Positions 1-8,271 of a stretch of DNA of 16,552 nucleotides are shown piece after piece (position 1 is the stretch's first letter; the number at the start of each line of letters is the position of its first letter). Under the pieces are notes generated by a model. It was given only the letters and a program-made list of their open reading frames with translations. It was not told the origin of the DNA and did not search any database. The translations under genes and the position numbers were made by a program. This DNA is from an uncultured Bacteroidota bacterium. GTDB lineage: Bacteria > Bacteroidota > Bacteroidia > Flavobacteriales > Flavobacteriaceae. The stretch is taken from positions 1 through 16,552 of the forward strand of contig CAISUR010000457.1 of NCBI GenBank assembly GCA_903888655.1, written 5' to 3'.

Positions 1-1
1 A

Positions 2-127
2 TCTGTTAAGAAAGTATCTGCTCCAAATGCACTATTCAGTGATGATAGAAAAACAATTACTATTGAATACCCACTAAAAGACTACATGGAAGATCCTAAC
101 AAATTAAATTTTGAAGTAGAGTTTTAA
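2..127 (+). CDS. 3' end of an unrecognised gene (partial)
   Basis: An open frame enters from the left edge and ends with TAA at 125-127, giving the last 41 residues of a protein that finishes in LNFEVEF. The visible part is charged and soluble-looking with alternating hydrophobic residues (TITIEYPL), suggesting beta strands, and has no membrane segment. I do not recognise the family from so short a piece. It runs in the same direction as lipB, 75 bases upstream of the chosen lipB start, so the two could share a transcript; I see no hairpin terminator in the gap. The frame is supported by its continuity and by codon use like the neighbours. Confidence 0.6.
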   Translation, partial: SVKKVSAPNALFSDDRKTITIEYPLKDYMEDPNKLNFEVEF

Positions 128-202
128 TTTTAAAGAAAATATGGATATAATTTGAAGTAAATTTTATTAAAAAGGATATTGAGTGCTTTGACTTATAAAA
201 AA

Positions 203-913
203 ATGAATAAAAAAATCCAACTTCAAGATTTAGGAATAAAAGATTACAAAGACACTTGGGATTATCAAGAAAATTTGTTTAAAGGAATTGTTGACTTAAA
301 AATTCAAAATCGTAAGGAAGAGACTAATCTTTCAACTCCCAACTTCCTACTTTTTGTAGAACATCCACATGTATACACCTTGGGTAAAAGCGGAGATATC
401 TCTAATCTACTTTTATCCGAAAAACAATTGGAAGCAAAAGGAGCTACTTTTTACAAAATAAATAGAGGAGGCGACATTACCTATCATGGTCCTGGTCAAA
501 TTGTAGCCTATCCCATTTTAGATTTAGAAAATTTCTTTACCGATATTCATAAGTATTTACGTTTTTTGGAAGAAGTGATTATACTCACATTAGCAGAATA
601 TAATATTAAAGGAACAAGAAGCGAAGGAGAAACGGGCGTTTGGCTCGATGTTGGCACTCCATTTGCTCGAAAAATTTGCGCAATGGGTGTTCGAGCTTCT
701 CGTTGGGTCACTATGCATGGTCTGGCGTTAAACGTAAATGCAGATTTAGGATATTTCGACAATATTATTCCTTGTGGAATAAAAGGAAAAGCGGTTTCGT
801 CTCTGCATGTCGAACTTGGAGTAGACAAAGTGAATGAAGAAGAAGTCAAAAATAAAATCCAAAAACATTTTTCAAAACTCTTTGAAGCAGATTTTCAAAC
901 TGTAAGCTCATAA
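203..913 (+). CDS. lipB: LipB, octanoyl-[acyl carrier protein]:protein N-octanoyltransferase
   Basis: Transfers the octanoyl group from octanoyl-ACP to the lipoyl domains of 2-oxoacid dehydrogenases and the glycine cleavage H protein, the first step of endogenous lipoate synthesis in the cytoplasm. The 236-residue protein has the family signature RGGDITYHGPGQ at residues 88-99, the catalytic lysine in RKICAMG (K157), the strand WVTMHGLALNVN and the catalytic cysteine in IPCGI (C191), so it looks active. The frame can be opened at a TTG at 179 (eight residues earlier, with an AAAGGA stretch upstream), but I chose the ATG at 203 because MNKKIQLQDLG fits the usual N-terminus of this family in flavobacteria. 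Its stop overlaps the stop of convergent rnhB by 6 bases. lipA is not in the window. Confidence 0.95.
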   Translation: MNKKIQLQDLGIKDYKDTWDYQENLFKGIVDLKIQNRKEETNLSTPNFLLFVEHPHVYTLGKSGDISNLLLSEKQLEAKGATFYKINRGGDITYHGPGQIVAYPILDLENFFTDIHKYLRFLEEVIILTLAEYNIKGTRSEGETGVWLDVGTPFARKICAMGVRASRWVTMHGLALNVNADLGYFDNIIPCGIKGKAVSSLHVELGVDKVNEEEVKNKIQKHFSKLFEADFQTVSS

Positions 914-1507
914 ATCTAAAATCAACTGTTCTGGCAATAAACGAAAACTCATTCTATGGTATTTTGTAGTGCCATATTTTCTTATGGCCTCTCTATGTTC
1001 TTTAGTTGGATAACCCTTATTTTGCTTCCAATTATACATTGGAAATTCTTCATGAATTTTGTTCATATACTCATCTCGATAGGTTTTTGCTAAAACAGAT
1101 GCCGCAGCGATACTCATATATTTAGAATCTCCTTTAATAATAGTACTATAAGGAATGTTATTAATAGGTTTAAATCGATTTCCATCAACTATAATATATA
1201 TTGGTGTCGGATTTAACTCTAAAATACATTCCTGCATTGCTTTTATGGAAGCGTTTAGAATATTAATTTCATCTATGATATTGGGTTCAATATTTTTAAT
1301 AGCAAAAGAAATTGCTTTTTCTTCGATGATAGGTTTCAATTGCTCTCTTACTTTTTCCGACAATTGTTTAGAATCATTAAGCAAATCTAGTTTAAAATCA
1401 TCGGGAAGTAGAATAGCCGCCGCTGTAACTGGACCAGCTAAACAGCCCCGACCTGCTTCGTCAGTACCACATTCATATTGAAATTCGGTAAATCTTAATT
1501 TTAACAT
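908..1507 (-). CDS. rnhB: Ribonuclease HII
   Basis: Endonuclease that cuts the RNA strand of RNA-DNA hybrids and starts removal of single ribonucleotides misincorporated in DNA. The 199-residue protein carries DEAGRG near the N-terminus (D16, E17, then G19-R20-G21), a third acidic residue in IIVDGN (D108) and a fourth in KGDSKY (D127), followed by the conserved SIAAASVLAKTYRD block. All four expected metal-binding carboxylates are present. The frame extends upstream to an ATG at 1588, but I chose the ATG at 1507: MLKLRF leads straight into the family fold, and a promoter -7 box at 1586-1593 would place the transcript start below 1588. It is convergent with lipB and divergent from susC. Confidence 0.93.
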   Translation of the reverse strand: MLKLRFTEFQYECGTDEAGRGCLAGPVTAAAILLPDDFKLDLLNDSKQLSEKVREQLKPIIEEKAISFAIKNIEPNIIDEINILNASIKAMQECILELNPTPIYIIVDGNRFKPINNIPYSTIIKGDSKYMSIAAASVLAKTYRDEYMNKIHEEFPMYNWKQNKGYPTKEHREAIRKYGTTKYHRMSFRLLPEQLILDL

Positions 1508-1585
1508 AAAATTATTTTGTATAAAAGTATAAAATTTAACGCAACCAATCTTGTATTTACGCATCATACAAGGGAAATCGAATAA

Positions 1586-1593
1586 CAAAGATA
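1586..1593 (-). promoter_or_regulatory. Probable rnhB promoter (-7 box)
   Basis: On the minus strand this reads TATCTTTG, an exact match to the Bacteroidota primary sigma factor -7 element TAnnTTTG. A TTG at 1615-1617 (in TTTTTG) lies 21 bases upstream and fits the -33 element. Transcription would start near 1579, giving a leader of roughly 70 bases before the ATG at 1507. Pattern match only. Confidence 0.5.
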
Positions 1594-1645
1594 GTAAACC
1601 TTAAAAAATTTTAACAAAAATAAAAAGTAATATTCCTTAGTATTA

Positions 1646-1677
1646 TTTGTTTATTTAAGAAATTATTAAGAAGTTTG
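1646..1677 (+). promoter_or_regulatory. Possible susC promoter
   Basis: TTTG at 1646-1649 is followed after 20 bases by GAAGTTTG at 1670-1677, which keeps the TTTG half of the Bacteroidota -7 element but not the leading TA. If used, transcription starts near 1684, about 20 bases before the susC ATG. I see no extracytoplasmic-function sigma/anti-sigma pair or hybrid two-component gene nearby to suggest dedicated regulation. Confidence 0.3.
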
Positions 1678-1705
1678 CGGAATAACTAACTCAAATAAAT
1701 TTAAT

Positions 1706-4700
1706 ATGAGATCGAAGTTCAAATGGATTTTTACGCTTTTAATAGCGTTATCAATGCAGTTTTCGTTTGCACAAGAGAAAACTGTAACAGGTACGGTTAC
1801 CGATGGTAATAGACTACCTTTACCTGCAGCCAATATTAAAGGCGCAAAAGGCAGTGTTGCTGCAGATGTGGATGGAAAATTTTCCATTAATGCGAAGCCA
1901 GGTGATGTGCTGGTTGTAACCTATCAAGGTTATGAGACTAAATCAATTACTGTTGGTGCTGCCAATAGTTACAAAGTTTCTTTAAAAGAAAATGCCAAAG
2001 TTCTTGAAGACTTAGTCATCGGAGCGATGGGTATTAAAAGAACACGTAACGAAGTTACTTCTGCACAAAAGCAAATTGGTGGTAAAGAATTAACACAGGC
2101 TAATAATCCTAATGCTATTCAAGCATTAACAGCTAAAGTTTCTGGTTTGCAAATTAACACTATTTCTAATGGAGTAGCACCTGAAACAAGAATTTTGTTA
2201 AGAGGAATTAGATCTGTTAGTGGAGATAATTCAGCATTGGTGGTTATAGATAATTCTATAGCTACTGCGGAAGTATTGGCTCAATTACCACCAGAGGTAA
2301 TAGAATCAGTAAACGTTATCAAAGGAGCTCAAGGTGCTGCTCTTTATGGGGCACAGGGTGTTAACGGAGTTATTATAGTAACTACAAAAAAAGGCTCTAA
2401 TAAAGAAAAGTTTATTTTTGGATTTAATACTTCAATTGATTTTGAAAATGTTTCTTTTGTCCCTAAAAGGCAAATGGATTATGGTCAAGGTTGGGGCAAT
2501 GGTTATCAATTTCAATTTCCTGACGCTGCAGATCCTAGAAATGGTAATACCCAGTTTTCTCCATACGAAAATGGAGCTTGGGGACCGGCATTTAATGATC
2601 CAACTTGGGCTGGAACAACAGTTCCAGTAGGTTTACCTCAGGCGGATGGACATTTCTTAACGACTAAATGGGAGCCAATTAAGGACAACATTAAAAAGTT
2701 TTTCAAAACGGGTGTTGTCTTACAAAATTCGTTCAACTTCAATGTAGGTGGTCCAGACTCTTATGCCTTTCTATCAATCAACAGACAAAATACTGATTTT
2801 GTGGTTCAAGATGATAAATTAGTGAAAAATTCGTTTACTTTCAAAGCAGGAAAAAAAATCGGTAAGTTTAGAATTGATGGAAATGTAAGTTACATTTCGC
2901 AATCAACAAGTGAAACAGATCCAAATTTATATGACGCCTTATTACAAACTGCTACTAATATCCCTGTAGAATTGTTTAATAATAGTTCAAACGAACACCA
3001 TTGGACTGCTTATTCAACAAATCCATATTGGACTATAAATCATTCTAGAAACAATAATGCTTCTAATATCATAAATGGTACTTTATTTCTTGATTATGAG
3101 TTTAATAAACATATAGATGTTTCTTATAATGCTAATTTAAATTTGGTTACAAGAGAAGGACAGTCTTATAATGATGGATGGAACAATTTAAATTATACTT
3201 ATAATTTTGCACCCTACACAGATTTTGGTACACAAACTCCTACCATTGGTGCTTTGGGTGCTCAACCTGTAGATTCATACTATTATGATAGTGTTTCAAC
3301 AACAAGAAATTTTTACGGTGATTTATTGTTTAATTTTAAATATAATTTATCAAAAGATTTTAAATTAAAATTCAATATTGGTAATAATACCCAAGATGCA
3401 TACTATAAGGTTGTTTCAGAGGGTGGTACAGGTTTAGATGTTCCAGGATTTTATCACATTAGCAATGTGTTAAATCCAGCAAACCCAACTACTTTAAGAG
3501 GTTTAGGTTATAATAATGCTATTTCAAGATATAGAATACTAGCTGGATTTGCCAATTTTGATTTATCTTATAAAGATTATTTGTTTTTAAATGCAACTTC
3601 TCGTGTAGAACAAAAATCTACAATTACTAAATCTTATTTCTATCCATCTGTGGGAGTTTCATTTATTCCAACAAAAGCAATCGAAGCTTTAAATGATAAT
3701 AAAGTTCTTAACTACGCAAAAATTAATGCTTCATACACAGTAGTTGGAAATGCTTCTATTACTGCTCCATATGCTACCAATGAATTAACTAAAATACCTC
3801 AAGGTTTTCCTTTCGGAAATATTTCTGCTTTGGCATATAATAATAACCCTACTAATCCGAATATTAAACCCGAATATGTTACTACCAAAGAGATTGGTGC
3901 TCAATTTGGTTTTTTCAAAGATAGACTTACGTTAGAGGGCTCTTATTATGTGGCAGATACTAAAGATTTGATTACAAATGTATCTACATCGTCTTTTTCA
4001 GGAGCTACTACTTCGTTGGATAATGTAGGATCACTTCAAAATAAAGGATACGAAATTGATTTAGGGTTTACTCCAGTTAAAACAAACTCTTTTAAATGGG
4101 ATGTGAAAGCAAATTACAGTACTTATAAAACGATTGTTACAAGTTTAGCTTCAGGGGCTACAAGTGTTGCTTTACAACAAAACTCTCAGGTTGGAATTTT
4201 TGCAGAAGTTGGTGAACAATTTCCATTAATTAAAGGTACTGCATTTGTAAGAGACGCTAACGGAAATGTAGTTGTTGATGCTAATGGCTTACCACAACAA
4301 ACTTCTACATTCCAAAAATTAGGAAAAGGAGCTCCAGACTATACTATTGGATTAAGTAACTCATTTGAATACAAAGGATTTAAATTCACCGCTGTTGCTG
4401 ATTTAAGAGTTGGTGCTTCTGCGTATTCTTTTGCTAAAAACATCTTATTATTTGCGGGGGGTGATTTAGATACAGCAGGTTTTGATAGATCTCAAGGATA
4501 TGTTTTTCCTGGAGTAACTACTACTGGAGCTCCAAATACTACAGCTGCCATTGCAGCTAGTCCTTCTGGTGTTACAAACTATTTTACTACAACGCATAGA
4601 AATATAGCTGAAGCAAATGTTATTGATGCTTCTGCTTTAAAAATAAGAGAACTTTCGTTAAGCTACACTTTACCTAAAAAACTTATTTCATCAGCAGGGA

Positions 4701-4909
4701 TAGAGTCATTAAAATTTGGTGTAAATGCAAGAAATCCTTTTGTATTTTTAGCTGATGGAAGCTTATTAAAAGCTCGTCATGGTCTAGCTAACAATGGGTA
4801 TGGTGACCCCGAAGCATCAAATACAACTGGTAATGCTCAAGGTATTATGAATGTAGGTCAATACCCAACGACTAAAACTTATGGTTTCTCAATAAACGTA
4901 ACGTTCTAA
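1706..4909 (+). CDS. SusC/RagA-family TonB-linked outer-membrane transporter
   Basis: Outer-membrane beta-barrel that, with its SusD-type lid, imports oligomeric nutrients using TonB energy. The 1067 residues show a signal peptide (1-22, cut after FSFA), a carboxypeptidase-regulatory-like beta-sandwich at about 26-95 (VTGTVTDGNRLPLPAANI), a TonB-box-like stretch at about 100-107, and a plug domain at about 112-229 with the family landmarks ILLRGIRSVSGDN and LYGAQGVNGVIIVTTKKG. The rest is a long barrel ending in a terminal Phe (INVTF), as in outer-membrane proteins. The ATG at 1706 starts directly at the signal peptide; no Shine-Dalgarno is visible. The susD-type gene follows after 12 bases. 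Substrate is unknown: SusC-type proteins handle glycans, and RagA handles peptides. Confidence 0.93.
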   Translation: MRSKFKWIFTLLIALSMQFSFAQEKTVTGTVTDGNRLPLPAANIKGAKGSVAADVDGKFSINAKPGDVLVVTYQGYETKSITVGAANSYKVSLKENAKVLEDLVIGAMGIKRTRNEVTSAQKQIGGKELTQANNPNAIQALTAKVSGLQINTISNGVAPETRILLRGIRSVSGDNSALVVIDNSIATAEVLAQLPPEVIESVNVIKGAQGAALYGAQGVNGVIIVTTKKGSNKEKFIFGFNTSIDFENVSFVPKRQMDYGQGWGNGYQFQFPDAADPRNGNTQFSPYENGAWGPAFNDPTWAGTTVPVGLPQADGHFLTTKWEPIKDNIKKFFKTGVVLQNSFNFNVGGPDSYAFLSINRQNTDFVVQDDKLVKNSFTFKAGKKIGKFRIDGNVSYISQSTSETDPNLYDALLQTATNIPVELFNNSSNEHHWTAYSTNPYWTINHSRNNNASNIINGTLFLDYEFNKHIDVSYNANLNLVTREGQSYNDGWNNLNYTYNFAPYTDFGTQTPTIGALGAQPVDSYYYDSVSTTRNFYGDLLFNFKYNLSKDFKLKFNIGNNTQDAYYKVVSEGGTGLDVPGFYHISNVLNPANPTTLRGLGYNNAISRYRILAGFANFDLSYKDYLFLNATSRVEQKSTITKSYFYPSVGVSFIPTKAIEALNDNKVLNYAKINASYTVVGNASITAPYATNELTKIPQGFPFGNISALAYNNNPTNPNIKPEYVTTKEIGAQFGFFKDRLTLEGSYYVADTKDLITNVSTSSFSGATTSLDNVGSLQNKGYEIDLGFTPVKTNSFKWDVKANYSTYKTIVTSLASGATSVALQQNSQVGIFAEVGEQFPLIKGTAFVRDANGNVVVDANGLPQQTSTFQKLGKGAPDYTIGLSNSFEYKGFKFTAVADLRVGASAYSFAKNILLFAGGDLDTAGFDRSQGYVFPGVTTTGAPNTTAAIAASPSGVTNYFTTTHRNIAEANVIDASALKIRELSLSYTLPKKLISSAGIESLKFGVNARNPFVFLADGSLLKARHGLANNGYGDPEASNTTGNAQGIMNVGQYPTTKTYGFSINVTF

Positions 4910-4921
4910 ATATAAATTATT

Positions 4922-6577
4922 ATGAAAAAAATAAAATTTTTATTGCCGATATTAGCTCTTGCTCTTTATTCGTGCAGCGATTATTTGGACATAAATAGTC
5001 CAAGTCCTAATGATTTGGCTTTTACGCAAGCTAGTCCTAGTAAACTTTTGCCAGGAGCTCAAGTTTCTTGTTATAGAGTTCAAGGAACTACAATGAATCA
5101 ATTAGGAAATGTTTTTATGAATTCTTGGACTAGAAATGTACAATCGTACGGAAATGGTTTTGACAAAGAATTACAATTGAATTTAGATACTGGATTTTAT
5201 AGCGGTATTGTTAGTGGTAGCACTGGATTAGCTGCTTTGTTAAAGAATTTCGATGCTATTATTAAATATCCTAATCCAACTGGTGAATATGATTATTATG
5301 TAGCTGCAGCTAAAATCTGTAAGGTTCATTATGAACAACAAATTGTAGATTTATATGGTGATACACCTTATACAGAAGCATGGATGGGAACAGCTAATAC
5401 TACACCAAAATATGATGATGATTATTCAATTTATCAGAAGTTATTTGCTGAATTGCAATCTGCTAGAGATTTGATTAATAACGCTAACACTAATGTTGTT
5501 GATGATATTTCTGCATCTGATGTTATGTTAAAAGGTCAAATGGATAAATGGATAGAATTTGCTAACACACTTCAATTAAGAATGTGTATTCGTATGTCTG
5601 AAGTTACTGGTGATAAAGCTACTTTCAGAGATGCAAGATTAGCCGAAATTCAAAATGGGCCATTTTTATCTGGGGATGTAACCGTTAATCCTGGTTTTAG
5701 TGGGACTAATGATGATCAAACAAGTCCTGCTTTTGGAACTTTTTGTTATTTAGCTAGTCAAACTGCGCAACAAAATAGAACTTTTATTTGTATGAGTGGT
5801 CATGCCTACAAAGCTTTACAAACTTATTCAACTACCAACTGGGCAGCTTTTGGAAATAATTATGAAATTGTTCCAGGTTCTGGTATCAATTACCCGAATG
5901 TCCTAGATCCGCGTTCCGCTAAATTATTTACTGCTGGTTCTGGTACAACTACTAGAAGAGCCGTTACTCAAGGAAATCCATTAGTAGATGTTACTACACC
6001 TACAGGTGTATTACCAGGACTACCATGTAGATTAGGATTGTCTGGAAATTTTAATTTGAGAAATCAAGCATCAGGAGGAACACTACCAGAATATTTTGCT
6101 TGTGATGGCTATGTAATGACATTTTCAGAGTCATGCTTTTTACAAGCTGAAGCTGCTGTTAGGTGGCCAAGTCTTTTTAGTGGTGCGCAATCTTGGTTTG
6201 ACCAAGGTGTTTCTGACAATATAACTATGAGAAATGCAGTAGATGGTGGTTATTTAGCAGCAATTAATTTAAAACCTAATTTTGGTTTTACTGCGTCTAC
6301 CACAGTATCTCAACAATTACACGCAATTATGTATCAAAAATGGATTGCTTTAATGGGAATTAATGCTATTCAGTCTTATTTCGATTATACAAGAACAGGA
6401 TATCCTGTAACACCTCTACCTACAGGTTCATTAGTTCAAAATCGTAAACCATATCGTTTAATGTATCCGACTTCTGAATATGTAGCTAATAGTGCTAATG
6501 TTCCTAATATGACGGCAAGTGATTGTTTTACTTTAAATCATTTAACTCCTTTCTGGGTTCCTGGTGCTCCTAACTAA
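4922..6577 (+). CDS. SusD/RagB-family surface lipoprotein
   Basis: Nutrient-binding lipoprotein expected to sit as a lid on the SusC-type barrel encoded just upstream. The 551-residue protein has a lipoprotein signal with lipobox LYSC; C18 would be the lipidated residue, followed by SDYLDINSPSP. The body has the tetratricopeptide-like helical pattern of the family, including the block around EQQIVDLYGDTPYTEAW and the C-terminal region with CFLQAEAAVRW and MYQKWIALMG. The overall look fits the SusD-like_2 group (starch-binding-associated outer-membrane lipoprotein) rather than classical SusD; that subgroup call is from memory of the family. It follows susC by 12 bases in one operon and is followed by a strong terminator. 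No glycosidase or peptidase gene accompanies it here. Confidence 0.9.
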   Translation: MKKIKFLLPILALALYSCSDYLDINSPSPNDLAFTQASPSKLLPGAQVSCYRVQGTTMNQLGNVFMNSWTRNVQSYGNGFDKELQLNLDTGFYSGIVSGSTGLAALLKNFDAIIKYPNPTGEYDYYVAAAKICKVHYEQQIVDLYGDTPYTEAWMGTANTTPKYDDDYSIYQKLFAELQSARDLINNANTNVVDDISASDVMLKGQMDKWIEFANTLQLRMCIRMSEVTGDKATFRDARLAEIQNGPFLSGDVTVNPGFSGTNDDQTSPAFGTFCYLASQTAQQNRTFICMSGHAYKALQTYSTTNWAAFGNNYEIVPGSGINYPNVLDPRSAKLFTAGSGTTTRRAVTQGNPLVDVTTPTGVLPGLPCRLGLSGNFNLRNQASGGTLPEYFACDGYVMTFSESCFLQAEAAVRWPSLFSGAQSWFDQGVSDNITMRNAVDGGYLAAINLKPNFGFTASTTVSQQLHAIMYQKWIALMGINAIQSYFDYTRTGYPVTPLPTGSLVQNRKPYRLMYPTSEYVANSANVPNMTASDCFTLNHLTPFWVPGAPN

Positions 6578-6606
6578 ACTATTTTTATAACTATCTTTTA
6601 AATAGT

Positions 6607-6642
6607 AAGAAGTCGTCTCAACATTTATTGAGACGGCTTTTT
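6607..6642 (+). terminator. Rho-independent terminator of the susC-susD operon
   Basis: An 11-base-pair stem (AGTCGTCTCAA at 6611-6621 with TTGAGACGGCT at 6628-6638, one G-U pair) closes a 6-base loop and is followed by a run of T at 6638-6642. The preceding AAGA can pair with the T run and lengthen the stem. It lies 30 bases after the susD stop. On the opposite strand the T tract is poor, so any role for yaaA is doubtful. Confidence 0.88.
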
Positions 6643-6721
6643 ATTTAAACATTACGCTACAATTGAAAGATTTCTTATTAAATTAAAATTCATTACGACT
6701 CGGAATAAAATTTAAGACTAG

Positions 6722-7483
6722 TTACCTCGTAAAAACCAAAGTACTTCCTTTACTTAAATTAGCATCAAAAGCATAGCCATCATAGTTAAACCCCTTTAAC
6801 TCTTCAATAGTCTCGGCATTAGTATCTATAATATAACGCACCATCATTCCCCGTGCTTTTTTAGCAAAGAAACTAATCATTTTTAGCTTGCCATCTTTAT
6901 AATCTTTAAATTCTGGAGTTATAACAGGAACCTTTAATTTTTTTACATCAACTGCATCAAAATATTCATTACTAGCTAAATTAACAAACAACTCGTCTTT
7001 ATTTAATTGAGAATTGAGTTCTTTAGTAATAGTTGACTTCCAGAATTCATATAAATTTTTATTTTTTCCAACAGGTAATTTTGTGCCCATTTCCAAACGA
7101 TAGGGCTGCATTAAATCAAGCGGTTTTAACAAACCATACAAACCCGATAAAATTCTTAATTTATCTTGTAAAACTGTTAGTTTGTCTTCTGCTAGAGAAT
7201 AAGCATCTAAACCAATATACACATCTCCACTAAAAGCAAAAATAGCAGGTCGAGCATTGTCATTAGTAATTTCTGAAACGGAACGTTCTTGATTTCGTTG
7301 CCAATTCAAATCAGCCAGTTTATTTGAAATATCCATTAATTCCATCAATTGTTTCGGCTTTTTTTTCTTCAAAACTTTATCAATAGCCAAAGATTGTTTT
7401 ACAAAACTATATTCCGAATATAATTTCGTAGGTAAAGGACTTTCAAAATCTAATGACTTTGCTGGTGAAATAACGATTTTCAT
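6722..7483 (-). CDS. yaaA: Peroxide stress protein YaaA (UPF0246/DUF328)
   Basis: Member of the YaaA family, which in Escherichia coli belongs to the OxyR regulon and protects DNA and proteins from oxidative damage by limiting free intracellular iron. The 253-residue length is close to the E. coli protein. Conserved blocks are all present: MKIVISPAKSLDFE at the N-terminus, FSGDVYIGLDAYSL at about 84-97, LRILSGLYGLLKPLDL followed by QPYRLEMGTKL at about 109-136, and FFAKKARGMMVRYII at about 205-219. The ATG at 7483 gives the standard family N-terminus. It is a single leftward gene with its own promoter box 20 bases upstream. No OxyR-type site is evident by eye. Confidence 0.93.
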   Translation of the reverse strand: MKIVISPAKSLDFESPLPTKLYSEYSFVKQSLAIDKVLKKKKPKQLMELMDISNKLADLNWQRNQERSVSEITNDNARPAIFAFSGDVYIGLDAYSLAEDKLTVLQDKLRILSGLYGLLKPLDLMQPYRLEMGTKLPVGKNKNLYEFWKSTITKELNSQLNKDELFVNLASNEYFDAVDVKKLKVPVITPEFKDYKDGKLKMISFFAKKARGMMVRYIIDTNAETIEELKGFNYDGYAFDANLSKGSTLVFTR

Positions 7484-7503
7484 AGTTCTAATTTTAGTGA
7501 TTC

Positions 7504-7534
7504 CAAAAATACAAATAGATTAATCAGAATACAA
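7504..7534 (-). promoter_or_regulatory. Probable yaaA promoter
   Basis: On the minus strand TTG (7532-7534) and TATTTTTG (7504-7511) are separated by 20 bases, matching the Bacteroidota -33 and -7 elements with normal spacing. The predicted start, near 7498, leaves a leader of about 15 bases before the ATG at 7483. Confidence 0.6.
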
Positions 7535-7572
7535 GAATCTTTCCTCGAAACAAAATCTTATCAACAAATGCC

Positions 7573-7593
7573 AATTCGTAATTCGTAATTCTA
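7573..7593. repeat. Short tandem repeat, three 7-base units
   Basis: AATTCGT is repeated directly at 7573-7579 and 7580-7586, with a third, altered unit (AATTCTA) at 7587-7593. It lies between the divergent yaaA and pRiA4b-like genes, just upstream of the latter's -7 box. It may be simple slippage or a remnant of a dispersed repeat; no function can be read from it. Confidence 0.6.
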
Positions 7594-7603
7594 ATTTATA
7601 TTT

Positions 7604-7611
7604 TACCTTTG
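7604..7611 (+). promoter_or_regulatory. Promoter -7 box upstream of the pRiA4b-like gene
   Basis: TACCTTTG is an exact match to TAnnTTTG. No good -33 TTG is present; the nearest candidate is TTCG, 18 bases upstream inside the tandem repeat. The box overlaps the TTG at 7609 that opens the longest frame, which argues that translation starts at the ATG at 7633, leaving a leader of about 15 bases. Confidence 0.55.
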
Positions 7612-7632
7612 AAACTTCAAAAAATTAGAATT

Positions 7633-8178
7633 ATGGTTTATAAATTTAGAGTAATTCTCGATGCTGAAGAAGATGTTTTCAGAGATATTGCTATTTTAGA
7701 CGAAGATACTTTAGAAGACTTACATAATGCGATTGTAAACGCTTTTGGCTTTGATGGATTGGAAGTTGCATCGTTTTATACTTGCGATGATACCTGGAAT
7801 CAAGAAGATGAAATTCCGATGTTTGATTCTGGAGATATCCCAGGTGAAAACAAAATAATGAGCGATTATCAATTATCTGATATTCTTCATCAAGACAATA
7901 CCAAAATCATTTATGTTTATGATTTCATCAATATGTGGACGTTTCTAGTTGAATTAGCAGCTGTTGAAGCAACTTCTGAAATTGGTGTGATTTATCCAAA
8001 TCTTTTATTCTCTCATGGAGAAATGCCCGCCGAAGCAATGGAAAAGCATTTTGTTTCCGATTTTGAGGAGGAAGAACACTATAACGAATATGAAGATGAC
8101 TTGGATGAAGATGATTTAGATGCCTTTGGTGGTGAAGATCATTTTGAAGACTATGGCTTTGAAGAGAATTGGAATTAG
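7633..8178 (+). CDS. Plasmid pRiA4b ORF-3-like protein with acidic tail
   Basis: A 181-residue protein of the pRiA4b ORF-3 family, often labelled 'IS1096 element passenger TnpR family', whose biochemical role is not established. The N-terminal part (about 1-115) shows the typical start (VYKFRVILDAEEDVFRDI), the helix TLEDLHNAIVNAFGFD, and a WxxE-type stretch (DTWNQEDEIPMF), then IIYVYDFINMWTFLVEL. The tail (about 143-179) is mostly Asp and Glu with aromatic residues and is probably disordered. There is no membrane segment or signal peptide. I place the start at ATG 7633 rather than the TTG at 7609 because a -7 promoter box covers that TTG. Despite the family nickname, no transposase or inverted repeats lie nearby. 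It is followed after 93 bases by the NdpA-type gene. Confidence 0.85.
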   Translation: MVYKFRVILDAEEDVFRDIAILDEDTLEDLHNAIVNAFGFDGLEVASFYTCDDTWNQEDEIPMFDSGDIPGENKIMSDYQLSDILHQDNTKIIYVYDFINMWTFLVELAAVEATSEIGVIYPNLLFSHGEMPAEAMEKHFVSDFEEEEHYNEYEDDLDEDDLDAFGGEDHFEDYGFEENWN

Positions 8179-8271
8179 CTCAAAAGTGAATAGTAAATAA
8201 CTCCATAAAATATATAAAGTTGTATGATGATTAACAAAAATTAATTACTTCTTTATCCTAAAACAAAATAA

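Noticed and set aside
179..202. TTG start for lipB eight codons upstream
   Set aside because: The AAAGGA stretch before it is tempting, but Shine-Dalgarno use is rare here and the ATG at 203 gives the usual N-terminus. It remains possible.
128..202. Promoter upstream of lipB (ATAATTTG near 147-154)
   Set aside because: The spacing within TAnnTTTG is off by one and no -33 partner was found; lipB may instead be read from the upstream gene.
1508..1588. Longer rnhB start at 1588 giving 27 extra residues
   Set aside because: The extra residues match nothing in the family, and a -7 promoter box at 1586-1593 would put the transcript start inside them.
7609..7632. TTG start for the pRiA4b-like gene
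   Set aside because: The TTG is the end of an exact TAnnTTTG promoter box, so it would not be in the transcript.
7633..8178. Mobile-element gene suggested by the family nickname (IS1096 passenger / TnpR)
   Set aside because: No transposase, inverted repeats or target duplication flank it, and its composition matches the neighbours. The nickname reflects the first described members.
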